Shown here in pieces: positions 33,909 to 42,167 of a stretch of 64,000 bases of DNA. The position numbers and the translations under genes are program-made. This DNA comes from JAYSYM01 sp964543475. Its GTDB lineage: Bacteria > Bdellovibrionota > Bdellovibrionia > Bdellovibrionales > JAMPXM01. Positions within the stretch are counted from its first letter, which is position 1. Each line of letters opens with the position of its first letter. The DNA lies in NCBI GenBank assembly GCA_964543475.1, contig CAZIYJ010000002.1, positions 62,001-126,000 on the forward strand, read 5' to 3'. The notes beneath the pieces were generated by a model. The model was not told the DNA's origin and searched no databases. It saw only the letters and a list, made by a program, of their open reading frames with translations.

Positions 33909-34829
33909 CTATTCCTTCTCTGCTGCCGCTTCTGCCGCCTCAGCTTCGTCTTCTTTTTCTTCCTTCATTGGAGGAAGCTCAGCCGTCTTATTCTTTTTGA
34001 ATAACTCAGGGTTCGCCTTTTCAAGGTCTTTGATTTTCGCTGCATCAGGAGCAACGAGAACAAAGAGCTGTCGACCTTCCATTTTAGGATTCACTTCAAC
34101 TAACGCAATATCACTCAGCGTAGCGATCACTTTTTTAAGTAGATTAAATCCGAGCTCTTGGTGAGCCATCTCGCGACCGTAGAAGCGAAGATTCACTTTT
34201 ACTTTATCGCCTTCGAGAATGAACCGTCGAGCGTGGCGCATTTTCACGTCGAGATCATGCTGATCTGTTCGCGGGCGCAACTGGATTTCTTTAATAGTAA
34301 TAACCGTCTGATTTTTGCGAGCTTGGTGCTCTTTCTTTTTGTTTTCGTATTTGAACTTGCCGTAATCCATGATTTTGCAAGTTGGCGGCTTCGCAGTTGG
34401 AGCAATCTCGATCAAATCGAGTTCTGCCTCTTCTGCTAATCGCAATGCTTCTGGAACTGGGAACACTCCCAACATTTTTCCTTCTTCATCGATCACGCGT
34501 ACTTCTGGAGCACGGATGTCACGATTGACTCGTAAACCATCTTTGCCTTCGCGTTTTGGGCGATTGGGATTATCGCGTCCGCCATCGCGGGAACCGCCGC
34601 CCCCACCACCACTGAAACCACCGGGACGAGCACCACCAAAACCGCCACCGCCGCTTGGTCTTCCGCCGCCGCCACCAAACCCACCACCTGGGCGACTTGC
34701 TGGAGCGCTACCTGGAGCCGGAGCTGGGCCTGGACGAGAATGTCCACTTGGTGCTGGAGCTGGGCCGCCTGTTGTTGGGCCGCCTGGACGTGAAACCGGG
34801 CCACTGCCTGGTGGTTTAGTTGAATTAAT
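33909..34829 (-). CDS. infC: Translation initiation factor IF-3, AUU start, with long disordered N-terminal extension
   Basis: A start at GTG 34496 would cut off the conserved IF3 N-terminus. Reading upstream in frame gives GLRVNRDIRAPEVRVIDEEG, the true start of the IF3 N-domain, preceded by about 95 residues of Gly/Pro/Ser/Arg-rich sequence with runs of Gly (around residues 46-80) and no stop codon. The first in-frame codon after a perfect AGGAGG (six-base spacing) is ATT at 34829-34827, the same non-canonical start used by infC elsewhere and the basis of its autoregulation. It shares one base with the thrS stop. The IF3 domains are complete (MDYGKFKYENKKKE, VKVNLRFYGREMAHQELGFN), with an acidic EEKEDEAEAAEAAAEKE tail. 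Total 306 residues versus about 180 usually. Confidence 0.93.
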   Translation of the reverse strand: MNSTKPPGSGPVSRPGGPTTGGPAPAPSGHSRPGPAPAPGSAPASRPGGGFGGGGGRPSGGGGFGGARPGGFSGGGGGGSRDGGRDNPNRPKREGKDGLRVNRDIRAPEVRVIDEEGKMLGVFPVPEALRLAEEAELDLIEIAPTAKPPTCKIMDYGKFKYENKKKEHQARKNQTVITIKEIQLRPRTDQHDLDVKMRHARRFILEGDKVKVNLRFYGREMAHQELGFNLLKKVIATLSDIALVEVNPKMEGRQLFVLVAPDAAKIKDLEKANPELFKKNKTAELPPMKEEKEDEAEAAEAAAEKE

Positions 34830-36816
34830 GTCTTTCCTCCTGGTTGGATGCGCTCTGATTCGGGCTACCTAAATCTTTATAGGCACCTTCGAGCTTACGC
34901 CCGCTTATTTCCTTCAAGAGCTCATCAGTAAATTCTTTTAAACTCAAATTATTATGGACTGCTCCACTGCGCATTCGGACCGAAACAGACTTTGTTTCGG
35001 TCTCCTTGTCACCAATGATGAGCATATATGGAACTTTCTGCAACTGTGCTTCGCGAATCTTGTAACCAAGCTTCTCTGCGCGCTTATCCCAAGCAACACG
35101 AATACCGTGCGACGCAAAATGCTTCTCAAGTTCTTGGCAATACTCAGCCTGACGATCAGTCACATTTAAAATTTGCACTTGAACTGGCGCAAGCCAAGTT
35201 GGTAAGTGCCCAGCGCAATGCTCAAGGTACACTCCGATGAATCGCTCAAGCGACCCTAAGATCGCCCGATGAAGCATGAGTGGTCGATGCTCTTTATTAT
35301 CTTCCCCTACGTAATTTAATTCAAAACGTTGCGGGAGGTTTGGATCGCACTGAATGGTTCCAAGTTGCCAAGGTCGCTTCAAAGCATCAACGAACATAAT
35401 GTCGAGCTTCGGACCATAGAATGCGCCATCTCCAGCATTGATTTCGTAAGGAATTTCGAGCGACTTCAACGCCTCGGCAAGTGCGCCTTCAGCGTGATCC
35501 CAATCAGCGTCAGTACCGATGCGCTTTTCAGGGCGCGTTGATAAGAACACTTTGTAATTCGACATCCCGAGCGTCTGATAAACTTCGTTTAACATCTGCA
35601 TGAAGCCGCGAATTTCTTCTTGAAGCTGCTCGGTCCGACAAAAGATATGAGCGTCGTCTTGGCAGAAAGTGCGTACGCGAACGAGGCCATGCATCGTTCC
35701 GCTTCGCTCAAATCTGTGCAGTCGACCAAAGTCAGCAATGCGCAAAGGAAGATCGCGATAAGAATAGCGATCTGCTTTGTAAAGCAAACAGTGGCCAGGG
35801 CAATTCATCGGCTTACTTGCAAATTCACGCTCTTCAACTTCAGTGAAGTACATGTTTTCTTTGTAGTTCGCGTAGTGCCCAGAAGTGTGGAACATTTCGA
35901 CGTCAAAAATTTGTGGAGTGATGACTTCTTGATATTTATATTCTTGATACTTTTCACGAACATACTTCTGAAGCTCGTTATAGATCGTTGCACCCTTGCC
36001 AGTGAAGAATGGAGACCCGGGAGCATACTGGTGAAAGTGAAAGAGCCCGAGCTCTTTGCCTAGCTTACGATGATCGCGTTTTTTCGCTTCTTCCATTCGG
36101 AAGAGATAATCTTCTAATTCTTTTTTATCTGCGAACGCAGTCGCGTACACGCGCTGGAGCATTGGGTTTTTCTCATCCCCTCTCCAGTAGCTACCTGCAG
36201 TGTGCAAAACTTTAAGTGCTTTGATTTGGCCAGTTTTTGCAACGTGAGGCCCGCGACAAAGATCGAACCATTCACCTTGATGGTAAATGCCAACAGTCGT
36301 TTCGCCTTTTTTCTTTAAGTCTTCGATCAACTCAACTTTGAAGCGTTCGCCCATTTTAGTAAATGTTTGAATTGCTTTGTCGATTGGCCAATCTTCTCGT
36401 TTGATTTCAATGTCGCGCTTTACGATCTCTTGCATCTTCTTTTCAATTTTTTCGAGATCTTCTGGTGCAAAAGTGCGAGGCGAATCGAAGTCGTAAAAGA
36501 AACCCTCATCGATCACAGGACCGATTGTCACTTTTACGTCGGGCCAAAGCTCTTGAACAGCTTGCGCCATCACGTGAGCACCTGAGTGACGGATCACATC
36601 ACTTGCTTCAGGAGACTTCATCGTTATGATCTCGAGCTTTGTTCCATCTTTCAACGGCGTACGGAAGTCGATGACTTCTTTGTCGCCATTGATCTTTGCA
36701 CCTAAAGTTGATTTCGCTAATCCGGGACCAATTCGCAGTGCGACCTCAAGCGCTGAAGGCTCGTGATCAAATTCCATTACTGAATTATCGGGAAGGATGA
36801 TTTTAACTGCTGACAT
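34825..36816 (-). CDS. thrS: Threonine-tRNA ligase
   Basis: The 663-residue enzyme shows the TGS domain (MSAVKIILPDNSVMEFD), the SAD editing domain with its His/Cys site (RHSGAHVMAQAVQELWPD and DLCRGPHV), and the class II core with the zinc ligands in PMNCPGHCLLY, CQDDAHIFC and MLHRAILGSLERF, then the anticodon-binding domain (PVQVQILNVT onward). The C-terminal tail, about 20 residues beyond the usual end, encodes the infC Shine-Dalgarno. It is the first gene of the thrS-infC transcript; the 200 bases upstream contain no clear T-box-like structure. Confidence 0.97.
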   Translation of the reverse strand: MSAVKIILPDNSVMEFDHEPSALEVALRIGPGLAKSTLGAKINGDKEVIDFRTPLKDGTKLEIITMKSPEASDVIRHSGAHVMAQAVQELWPDVKVTIGPVIDEGFFYDFDSPRTFAPEDLEKIEKKMQEIVKRDIEIKREDWPIDKAIQTFTKMGERFKVELIEDLKKKGETTVGIYHQGEWFDLCRGPHVAKTGQIKALKVLHTAGSYWRGDEKNPMLQRVYATAFADKKELEDYLFRMEEAKKRDHRKLGKELGLFHFHQYAPGSPFFTGKGATIYNELQKYVREKYQEYKYQEVITPQIFDVEMFHTSGHYANYKENMYFTEVEEREFASKPMNCPGHCLLYKADRYSYRDLPLRIADFGRLHRFERSGTMHGLVRVRTFCQDDAHIFCRTEQLQEEIRGFMQMLNEVYQTLGMSNYKVFLSTRPEKRIGTDADWDHAEGALAEALKSLEIPYEINAGDGAFYGPKLDIMFVDALKRPWQLGTIQCDPNLPQRFELNYVGEDNKEHRPLMLHRAILGSLERFIGVYLEHCAGHLPTWLAPVQVQILNVTDRQAEYCQELEKHFASHGIRVAWDKRAEKLGYKIREAQLQKVPYMLIIGDKETETKSVSVRMRSGAVHNNLSLKEFTDELLKEISGRKLEGAYKDLGSPNQSASNQEERH
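34827..34841 (-). promoter_or_regulatory. Ribosome-binding site and AUU start of infC
   Basis: AGGAGG (34841-34836) is followed by six bases and ATT (34829-34827), whose last base opens the thrS stop TAA. The Shine-Dalgarno lies within the last thrS codons. Family knowledge: IF3 rejects AUU starts, so excess IF3 lowers its own translation. Confidence 0.85.
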
Positions 36817-37018
36817 TTATGAAACGGTCGTCAAATTACGGGAAATCGCAACCATAGCGGCTGTAATTCGAGAAGATTGCGTATTTTGATTCGGCAGTCG
36901 AAGCATCCCAAAGTTTTATAAGAAACATGGTTTTAAGGCAAGTTGCTTCTGGTCCACATTTTCGCTCGCCACTCAGATTCAGTTGTCCTAAGGTCAATTT
37001 GACAGGATTTGAGAGCTT

Positions 37019-38041
37019 ATGGTGATGCGAATGACTAATCAAAATCCACTTTTAACCGTTTCGGCTTTTGCGGCCCGAATCGCCTTCATTTCGATTTTGA
37101 TGAGCCCTTTGGGTTCAATTGCGTCTGACCTGCGATGGACAAAGGACAACGAGCGAGTGCTAAAGGCTCAGTTCGGGATCACTTCTCCCGGGTTAGATTT
37201 CACCGTTCATACACCCGGCTCAGACTTCGTTTTCGTTCCAAAAGTTGAAGCAGCTCCGAGTTTAGATCTTTCTTACCAGAAAATTGGTTTAGGAGTAAAA
37301 CTTCCGACCGAAAGCGATAGCGACCCGCTTCGCTCAAGGGTTGCGGACTATCAACTTCGAATGTTCAGCGCAAGAACAACACCTGAAGTTATCTATCAAA
37401 ATTTTAAAGGGTATCGACCAGAAGGCTGGCTCGATAGCGGCGGTCAGCAAATTAATCGACCCGATGTAACTGTCGAGGTTTTGAATTTTAATTTAATTCA
37501 AAATCTATCTCCGGGCCGCTACTCAATGCCCATCGCACTTAGCCAGAATGGAATTCAGCGAAAGGCCGGAGGAAGCTTCTTATTACTTGGATCATTCGGC
37601 ACAACAAGAATATCCGCCGCAGCTCCACTCATTCCGACAACCCATCAAAATAATTCGGGAAGTTTAGGTCTTCTAAAAGGCTTAAAAACTTATTCGCTCT
37701 TAATTGGTGGCGGCTACGCCTACATCTTACCGATCGACAAACGATACTATGCAACAGCAGCAGTCTTTGCTGGTTACGGTGTTCAGCGCTCAAGACTCGA
37801 TCTGACGACTACTTCCCGCTGGGAGACTGGTCCGCTTCATAGAATCGGCGTTCGCCCAGGGCTGGGTTATAACTACGGTAACCATATCGCTGGTATTCAA
37901 ATTATTGTTGATGCAAACACCGCACGGATTTTAGATTCACACGTGCAACAAGCGACCTTCACGTCGTCAGTGTTTTACGCGTATCGATTTCAGGGCGTGA
38001 ATTTACCCCTGCTCTCGAAAATTAGTAGTTTCCTACCTTGA
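37019..38041 (+). CDS. Predicted outer-membrane protein, DUF4421-like
   Basis: The 340-residue protein has a signal peptide (SAFAARIAFISILMSPLGS, cleavage near IAS) and beta-rich mature sequence with paired aromatic strands. Features resembling DUF4421 proteins are LDLSYQKIGLGVKLP after the N-terminus, YQLRMFSARTTPEVIYQNFK, a GYRPEGW segment and the late strands LLIGGGYAYILPIDKRYY and FAGYGVQRSR. It does not end in an aromatic residue. Several in-frame starts exist (37019, 37031); the first is used. It stands alone between two minus-strand operons. Confidence 0.65.
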   Translation: MVMRMTNQNPLLTVSAFAARIAFISILMSPLGSIASDLRWTKDNERVLKAQFGITSPGLDFTVHTPGSDFVFVPKVEAAPSLDLSYQKIGLGVKLPTESDSDPLRSRVADYQLRMFSARTTPEVIYQNFKGYRPEGWLDSGGQQINRPDVTVEVLNFNLIQNLSPGRYSMPIALSQNGIQRKAGGSFLLLGSFGTTRISAAAPLIPTTHQNNSGSLGLLKGLKTYSLLIGGGYAYILPIDKRYYATAAVFAGYGVQRSRLDLTTTSRWETGPLHRIGVRPGLGYNYGNHIAGIQIIVDANTARILDSHVQQATFTSSVFYAYRFQGVNLPLLSKISSFLP

Positions 38042-38061
38042 TGTTTGCGAAGGCTTTGTAA

Positions 38062-38493
38062 TTACATGGTCTTCAAGTTGATGCGGATCGAAGTTCCTTG
38101 CGGCTCAACGACGACCTTTGCTTTTTTGAAACTTGGCGGACCAAAAGTTCCCATCGCATCCTTTGAAAAACCGAATGGTTCCTTTGGAAAGCCGATGCCG
38201 CTTTTATCCATCTTCCCGTTCGCATTCTCATCGTGCATAACTGCTACAGCGTATTCACCTGGTGGGACGTTGTAGATCGTAACGATAGTTTCATTCTGCA
38301 TCGGCACAGATTTAATTTTGTAAACTGCGCGGTTTTCGTCTTTCGGAAATGCTTCTGCGTCGTTGAACACTGATACCAAGATGTTTCCCTTAGTATTCTG
38401 AACGCCATTGACGTAAATCATAAAAGTTGCAGAGTGAGCACTTTCCGCAACCAATAAAGAGACAGCTGCACTCAAAACAAAACGTCCAATCAT
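38062..38493 (-). CDS. DUF2141 exported protein
   Basis: The 143-residue protein has a signal peptide (MIGRFVLSAAVSLLVAESAH, cleavage after HSA) and one beta-sandwich domain with the DUF2141 pattern: GNILVSVFND near the start, YNVPPGEYAVAVMHDENANG (a Ca-binding-like loop) and GIGFPKEPFGFSKDA. GGGAG precedes the ATG 12 bases after the actF stop, so it is probably the last gene of the act operon. Function unknown; it may be periplasmic. Confidence 0.83.
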   Translation of the reverse strand: MIGRFVLSAAVSLLVAESAHSATFMIYVNGVQNTKGNILVSVFNDAEAFPKDENRAVYKIKSVPMQNETIVTIYNVPPGEYAVAVMHDENANGKMDKSGIGFPKEPFGFSKDAMGTFGPPSFKKAKVVVEPQGTSIRINLKTM

Positions 38494-38505
38494 ATCAACT
38501 CCCGC

Positions 38506-39726
38506 TTAATAAGTGACTTCGTGGACTAGTGACTCGCCAATGCGCGGATCTTTAATTGGAACCAAGTTATTCTTCTCGAGGAAGCGCGTAACTGAAAGTA
38601 CGAACAAACCTAAGAAGCCTAAGAACATTCCAATTTCTTGCCAGCCGAACAACACGCGAGAGTTATCCAAGTTAGGATAAACCATCCAGTGAATGTCTAC
38701 GTACTGCATGATCAAAATTAAAATTGAAACCATGATCAAGTGTGAAGGTGTACGTTTTGCCCAACGAGGTAATAGTAACAAGAACGGCACCGCAAACTTG
38801 AAGATTAAAAGCGAGAACGACATCATCATCCACCCGCCTTGAGTGCGGTTAAGATAAAAAATTGTCTCTTCAGGTAAGTTTGCGTACCAAATCAAAAGGA
38901 ACTGAGAAAAGCCGATGTAGGCGTAAAAAATCGTAAAACCCTTCATGTACTTTGCAAGATCATGAATGTGGTTTTCGTTGATAAGGCCACGTACCCAGCC
39001 GTTCTTCATACAGAACAAGCAAATTAAAATCATCACAGCCATTGTTGACTGGAACATACCCGCGAAGTTGTAAACTCCCCAGATCGTTGAATACCAGTGC
39101 GGCTGAAGACTCATCAACAAATCAACGCTGAAGAGCGAGTAGCTCAAAGCAAACAGAAGAATGAAGATAACTGATAGTGGCACGTTCTTAAGTGTGAATT
39201 TATCTTCGCCAGTTACATCTTGCTTCAAAGAGTTTCCAACAATCTTCTTTGCAAAGAACATCCAGATCGCAAAGAAAGCCGCGAGACGAATCATGAAGAA
39301 AGTTTGGTTCAAGTATGCATGCTTCGCTTGGAGAAGATAATCCTGAGCTACGTGATGGTGATCAAGCCAAACGTACAAATACTTGCTGCCAATTAATAGA
39401 ACGACGGCACCAGCAGCTGCCATAGGTAAAAACGCAGTTAATGCTTCAGCGATTCGGCGAACGTTAACGCTCCAGCCTGCATTGGCCACGTTGTTAACAG
39501 CTACCCAGAAAAGGCCACCGAGAGCGAAGTTCGTGAAATAGAAGTAGCTTGTTAAGTAGCTATGCCAGATCCGAGCAGAAGAACCCTGCCCTTTTCCGAT
39601 GAGGCCAAGCGCGAGAGTTAAAACTCCGAGGAAGATGCAAACTGTATAAAGAGTTTTAACACCTTTTGTTGCAACGAAGCGTCCTGGGTTTACAACTGTT
39701 GAGGTAGCATGAGCTGTAGCTGCCAT
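38506..39726 (-). CDS. actF: Alternative complex III subunit ActF
   Basis: The 406-residue polytopic membrane protein has about ten helices with conserved polar spots (YFYFTNFALGGLFWVAVNNV, WYSTIWGVYNFAGMFQSTMA, QYVDIHWMVYPNL). It matches the ActF subunit of quinol:cytochrome c oxidoreductase (NrfD-related) and would take part in quinol oxidation or proton movement with ActC. An AAGGA site precedes ATG 39726, one base after the actE stop. Confidence comes largely from order in the cluster. Confidence 0.9.
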   Translation of the reverse strand: MAATAHATSTVVNPGRFVATKGVKTLYTVCIFLGVLTLALGLIGKGQGSSARIWHSYLTSYFYFTNFALGGLFWVAVNNVANAGWSVNVRRIAEALTAFLPMAAAGAVVLLIGSKYLYVWLDHHHVAQDYLLQAKHAYLNQTFFMIRLAAFFAIWMFFAKKIVGNSLKQDVTGEDKFTLKNVPLSVIFILLFALSYSLFSVDLLMSLQPHWYSTIWGVYNFAGMFQSTMAVMILICLFCMKNGWVRGLINENHIHDLAKYMKGFTIFYAYIGFSQFLLIWYANLPEETIFYLNRTQGGWMMMSFSLLIFKFAVPFLLLLPRWAKRTPSHLIMVSILILIMQYVDIHWMVYPNLDNSRVLFGWQEIGMFLGFLGLFVLSVTRFLEKNNLVPIKDPRIGESLVHEVTY

Positions 39727-39727
39727 C

Positions 39728-40285
39728 TTATTGTCCTTCGACCGCTAGCTTTTGAAGGCTGCGAATATAGTTTACGATTGCCCAACGATCATTCTCATTT
39801 GTGATCTGATAAGCGTAGCTCGACATAACACCTTGTCCATCAGTGATGATGTGATAGATGCGACCGTCGTTAAACGCTCGGACTTTATCGCTAAGAAGTG
39901 AGGGAACTTGAATCGACATTTTCTTCGAAACAGTTCCGTCGCCCTTACCTTGGGCTCCGTGGCAAACAGCGCAGTAGATTTCGAACTTTGTGCGTCCGAT
40001 CTCAAGAACTTGAGCGTTTCCACTGAGTGGATTTTTCAAAGCTGCTTCTGCCGCAGCTGGATTTAAGCGATAAGGATAAGGCTTGTATCCAACCGGAACT
40101 GAACCTTCAGGCGGAAGACGACTTGCTGCCTGCTGTGGATTTCCCGGCTCATAATCTTGCGCCTTAAGCGCCGGCTGATCCATCATGTCCTGAATGATTT
40201 CAACATTCGTTGCTGATGAACGATCTGAACAGCTACAGCCAGTAGTCGCGAGTGCTGCTAATACGATTAGTAATGCTGATCTCAT
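39728..40285 (-). CDS. actE: Alternative complex III cytochrome subunit ActE
   Basis: The 185-residue protein has a lipobox (LAALATTGCSCSD), so it is likely lipid-anchored at the periplasmic face, and one c-type haem site, CAVCHGAQGKGDG, with a later Met in QGVMSSYAYQI as candidate sixth ligand. It passes electrons from ActB/ActA to a downstream acceptor such as an oxidase or soluble cytochrome. Its ATG overlaps the actD stop (TAATG). Confidence 0.92.
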   Translation of the reverse strand: MRSALLIVLAALATTGCSCSDRSSATNVEIIQDMMDQPALKAQDYEPGNPQQAASRLPPEGSVPVGYKPYPYRLNPAAAEAALKNPLSGNAQVLEIGRTKFEIYCAVCHGAQGKGDGTVSKKMSIQVPSLLSDKVRAFNDGRIYHIITDGQGVMSSYAYQITNENDRWAIVNYIRSLQKLAVEGQ

Positions 40286-40812
40286 TAGTACTCCGGAATG
40301 TAGCGCACTTCAGCCGCGCCCAAGCTCTTAAGCAATTGTTCAACACCACCGCGATCGTATCCGACATCATTCTCTGGAATGAAAATCGCAAACTTGTGGC
40401 TCGTAAGATCTTTATCGATGATCGGCGGATCAATTTTTGGAAGCCCGCAAACGACGATTAAAGTTCCCACAGAGAAAAGTGCCGCAAACAAAATTGTTAA
40501 TTCGAAAGTAATCGGAATAAACGCTGGGCCCGAGAAAAACGGCTTACCACCAACGTTAAGTGCCCAATCAACTGCGCTCGTCCAGAAAGTTAACCCAAGA
40601 CCTGCACAGAGACCGAGAACACCTGCTCCGAATGTCACATAAGGAATGAATGAACGAGGAACACCCATTGCTTGCTCAAGACCATGTACTGGGAATGGAG
40701 TGATCGCATCCCACTTTTGATAACCACGCTCGCGCACTTTAACAGCCGCTTTTACAAGTTCATGATCATCGAGCCAAATACCAGCAACGCCACCAACTTT
40801 TCGCTTTGCCAT
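40285..40812 (-). CDS. actD: Alternative complex III subunit ActD (DUF3341)
   Basis: The 175-residue protein has an N-terminal soluble part (GIWLDDHELVKAAVKVRERG, DAITPFPVHGLEQAMG, typical DUF3341) and two membrane helices (VTFGAGVLGLCAGLGLTFW and ITFELTILFAALFSVGTLIV), with a soluble C-terminus. It is a structural subunit of ActABCDEF. Stop and start codons overlap with its neighbours on both sides (TAATG). Confidence 0.92.
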   Translation of the reverse strand: MAKRKVGGVAGIWLDDHELVKAAVKVRERGYQKWDAITPFPVHGLEQAMGVPRSFIPYVTFGAGVLGLCAGLGLTFWTSAVDWALNVGGKPFFSGPAFIPITFELTILFAALFSVGTLIVVCGLPKIDPPIIDKDLTSHKFAIFIPENDVGYDRGGVEQLLKSLGAAEVRYIPEY

Positions 40813-42167
40813 TAGTGGTGCCCTCCATCTTTACCGACATGTAAGACCGGCTTCACTTCTGCAATCGAGATCGCAGGGATTACTCGTAAGTATAATAAGA
40901 ACAGTGTGAAGAACATTCCGAAGCTACCCGCTAAGATTAGCGTGTCGTACATGCTCCATGCATACATTCCCCAATTTGACGGTAAGAAATCGCGGTGAAG
41001 TGATGTCACCGTAATTACGAAACGCTCAAACCACATTCCAACGTTCACCAAGATAGAAACTACGAACATTACTGGAATGCTTCTTCTGAATCGTTTGATC
41101 CAGAAAATTTGTGGGAATATTACGTTACAAGAAATCATGATCCAGTAAGACCACCAGTACGGACCAAATGCTCTGTTAGTGAATGCATAAACTTCGTATG
41201 GGTTACCAGAGTACCAAGCGATGAAGAATTCAGAGCCATACGCGTAACCGACCAACATACCTGTCGTCATGATGATCTTGTTCATGACTTCCATGTGATC
41301 AATCGTGATGTAATCTTTGAACTGTGGAATCGCGGCGCGAACCAAAGTTAAAAGAGTAATTACCATACCGAACCCAGAGAAGATCGCGCCCGCAACAAAG
41401 TACGGAGGGAAAATCGTCGTATGCCAGCCCGGCAACATTGAAACTGCGAAGTCGAACGAGACGATCGTGTGAACTGAAAGAACAAGCGGTGTCGATAAGC
41501 CCGCTAAAATCAAATACACCATTTCATAGTGTGTCCAGTTACGTTGCGATCCTCTCCAACCGAGAGATGCGATCCCGTAAGCGATGCGACGAAGTTTTGT
41601 CGTTGCGCGATCTCGCAAAGTGGCAAGATCTGGAACCATCCCGATGTACCAGAATACTGAAGACACAGTCGCGTAAGTTGATACGGCGAATACGTCCCAG
41701 AGAAGTGGTGATCTAAAGTTCACCCACAAAGGACCACGTTGGTTTGGATAAGGTAACAACCAAAAATCTAACCAAGGTCGACCCGTGTGAATCAATGGAA
41801 AGATACCAGCAGTCATAACGGCAAAGACCGTCATCGCTTCTGCAGAGCGAGCTACTGATGTTCGCCACTTCTGTCTAAATAAATAGAGAACTGCAGAGAT
41901 AAGAGTGCCGGCGTGACCGATACCGATCCAGAAGACGAACGTGATAATCATCGTTCCCCAACCAATCGGATGGTTCGTACCAAGTAGACCCATACCTGTG
42001 CTCACGATAATTCCAATCGTGATTAGGTAAATCAAAAAGAGTGCGTTTGCTGAGAAGAAGAGTCCGAACCAACCTTTTGAAGGCATCGTCTCAACTGGCC
42101 GACAGATATCATCAGTGATGTCTTTGTAGGTCTTGTTACCAAGAATGAGCGGCTTACGCTTAATCAT
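40812..42167 (-). CDS. actC: Alternative complex III subunit ActC (NrfD-like)
   Basis: The 451-residue polytopic protein is NrfD/PsrC-related with about ten helices. SKGWFGLFFSANALFLIYL, IGHAGTLISAVLYLFRQKWR and HTIVSFDFAVSMLPGWHTTI are the conserved quinone-pocket and helix-bundle segments. It is the quinol-oxidising membrane subunit paired with ActB. Its ATG overlaps the actB stop and its own stop overlaps the actD start, so synthesis of B, C, D and E is coupled. Confidence 0.93.
   Translation of the reverse strand: MIKRKPLILGNKTYKDITDDICRPVETMPSKGWFGLFFSANALFLIYLITIGIIVSTGMGLLGTNHPIGWGTMIITFVFWIGIGHAGTLISAVLYLFRQKWRTSVARSAEAMTVFAVMTAGIFPLIHTGRPWLDFWLLPYPNQRGPLWVNFRSPLLWDVFAVSTYATVSSVFWYIGMVPDLATLRDRATTKLRRIAYGIASLGWRGSQRNWTHYEMVYLILAGLSTPLVLSVHTIVSFDFAVSMLPGWHTTIFPPYFVAGAIFSGFGMVITLLTLVRAAIPQFKDYITIDHMEVMNKIIMTTGMLVGYAYGSEFFIAWYSGNPYEVYAFTNRAFGPYWWSYWIMISCNVIFPQIFWIKRFRRSIPVMFVVSILVNVGMWFERFVITVTSLHRDFLPSNWGMYAWSMYDTLILAGSFGMFFTLFLLYLRVIPAISIAEVKPVLHVGKDGGHH

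Noticed and set aside
34493..34804. 103-residue Gln/Ala/Val-rich frame antisense or out of frame to infC
   Set aside because: It is a shadow of the GC-rich infC extension; the infC frame has conserved residues and the Shine-Dalgarno.
34369..34872. Pro-rich plus-strand frame across the infC start
   Set aside because: It is the complement of the Gly-rich infC extension, so the Pro runs are an expected by-product.
36836..37042. 68-residue minus-strand frame upstream of thrS
   Set aside because: Composition is not protein-like and no ribosome-binding site is seen; it is probably the thrS leader or promoter region.
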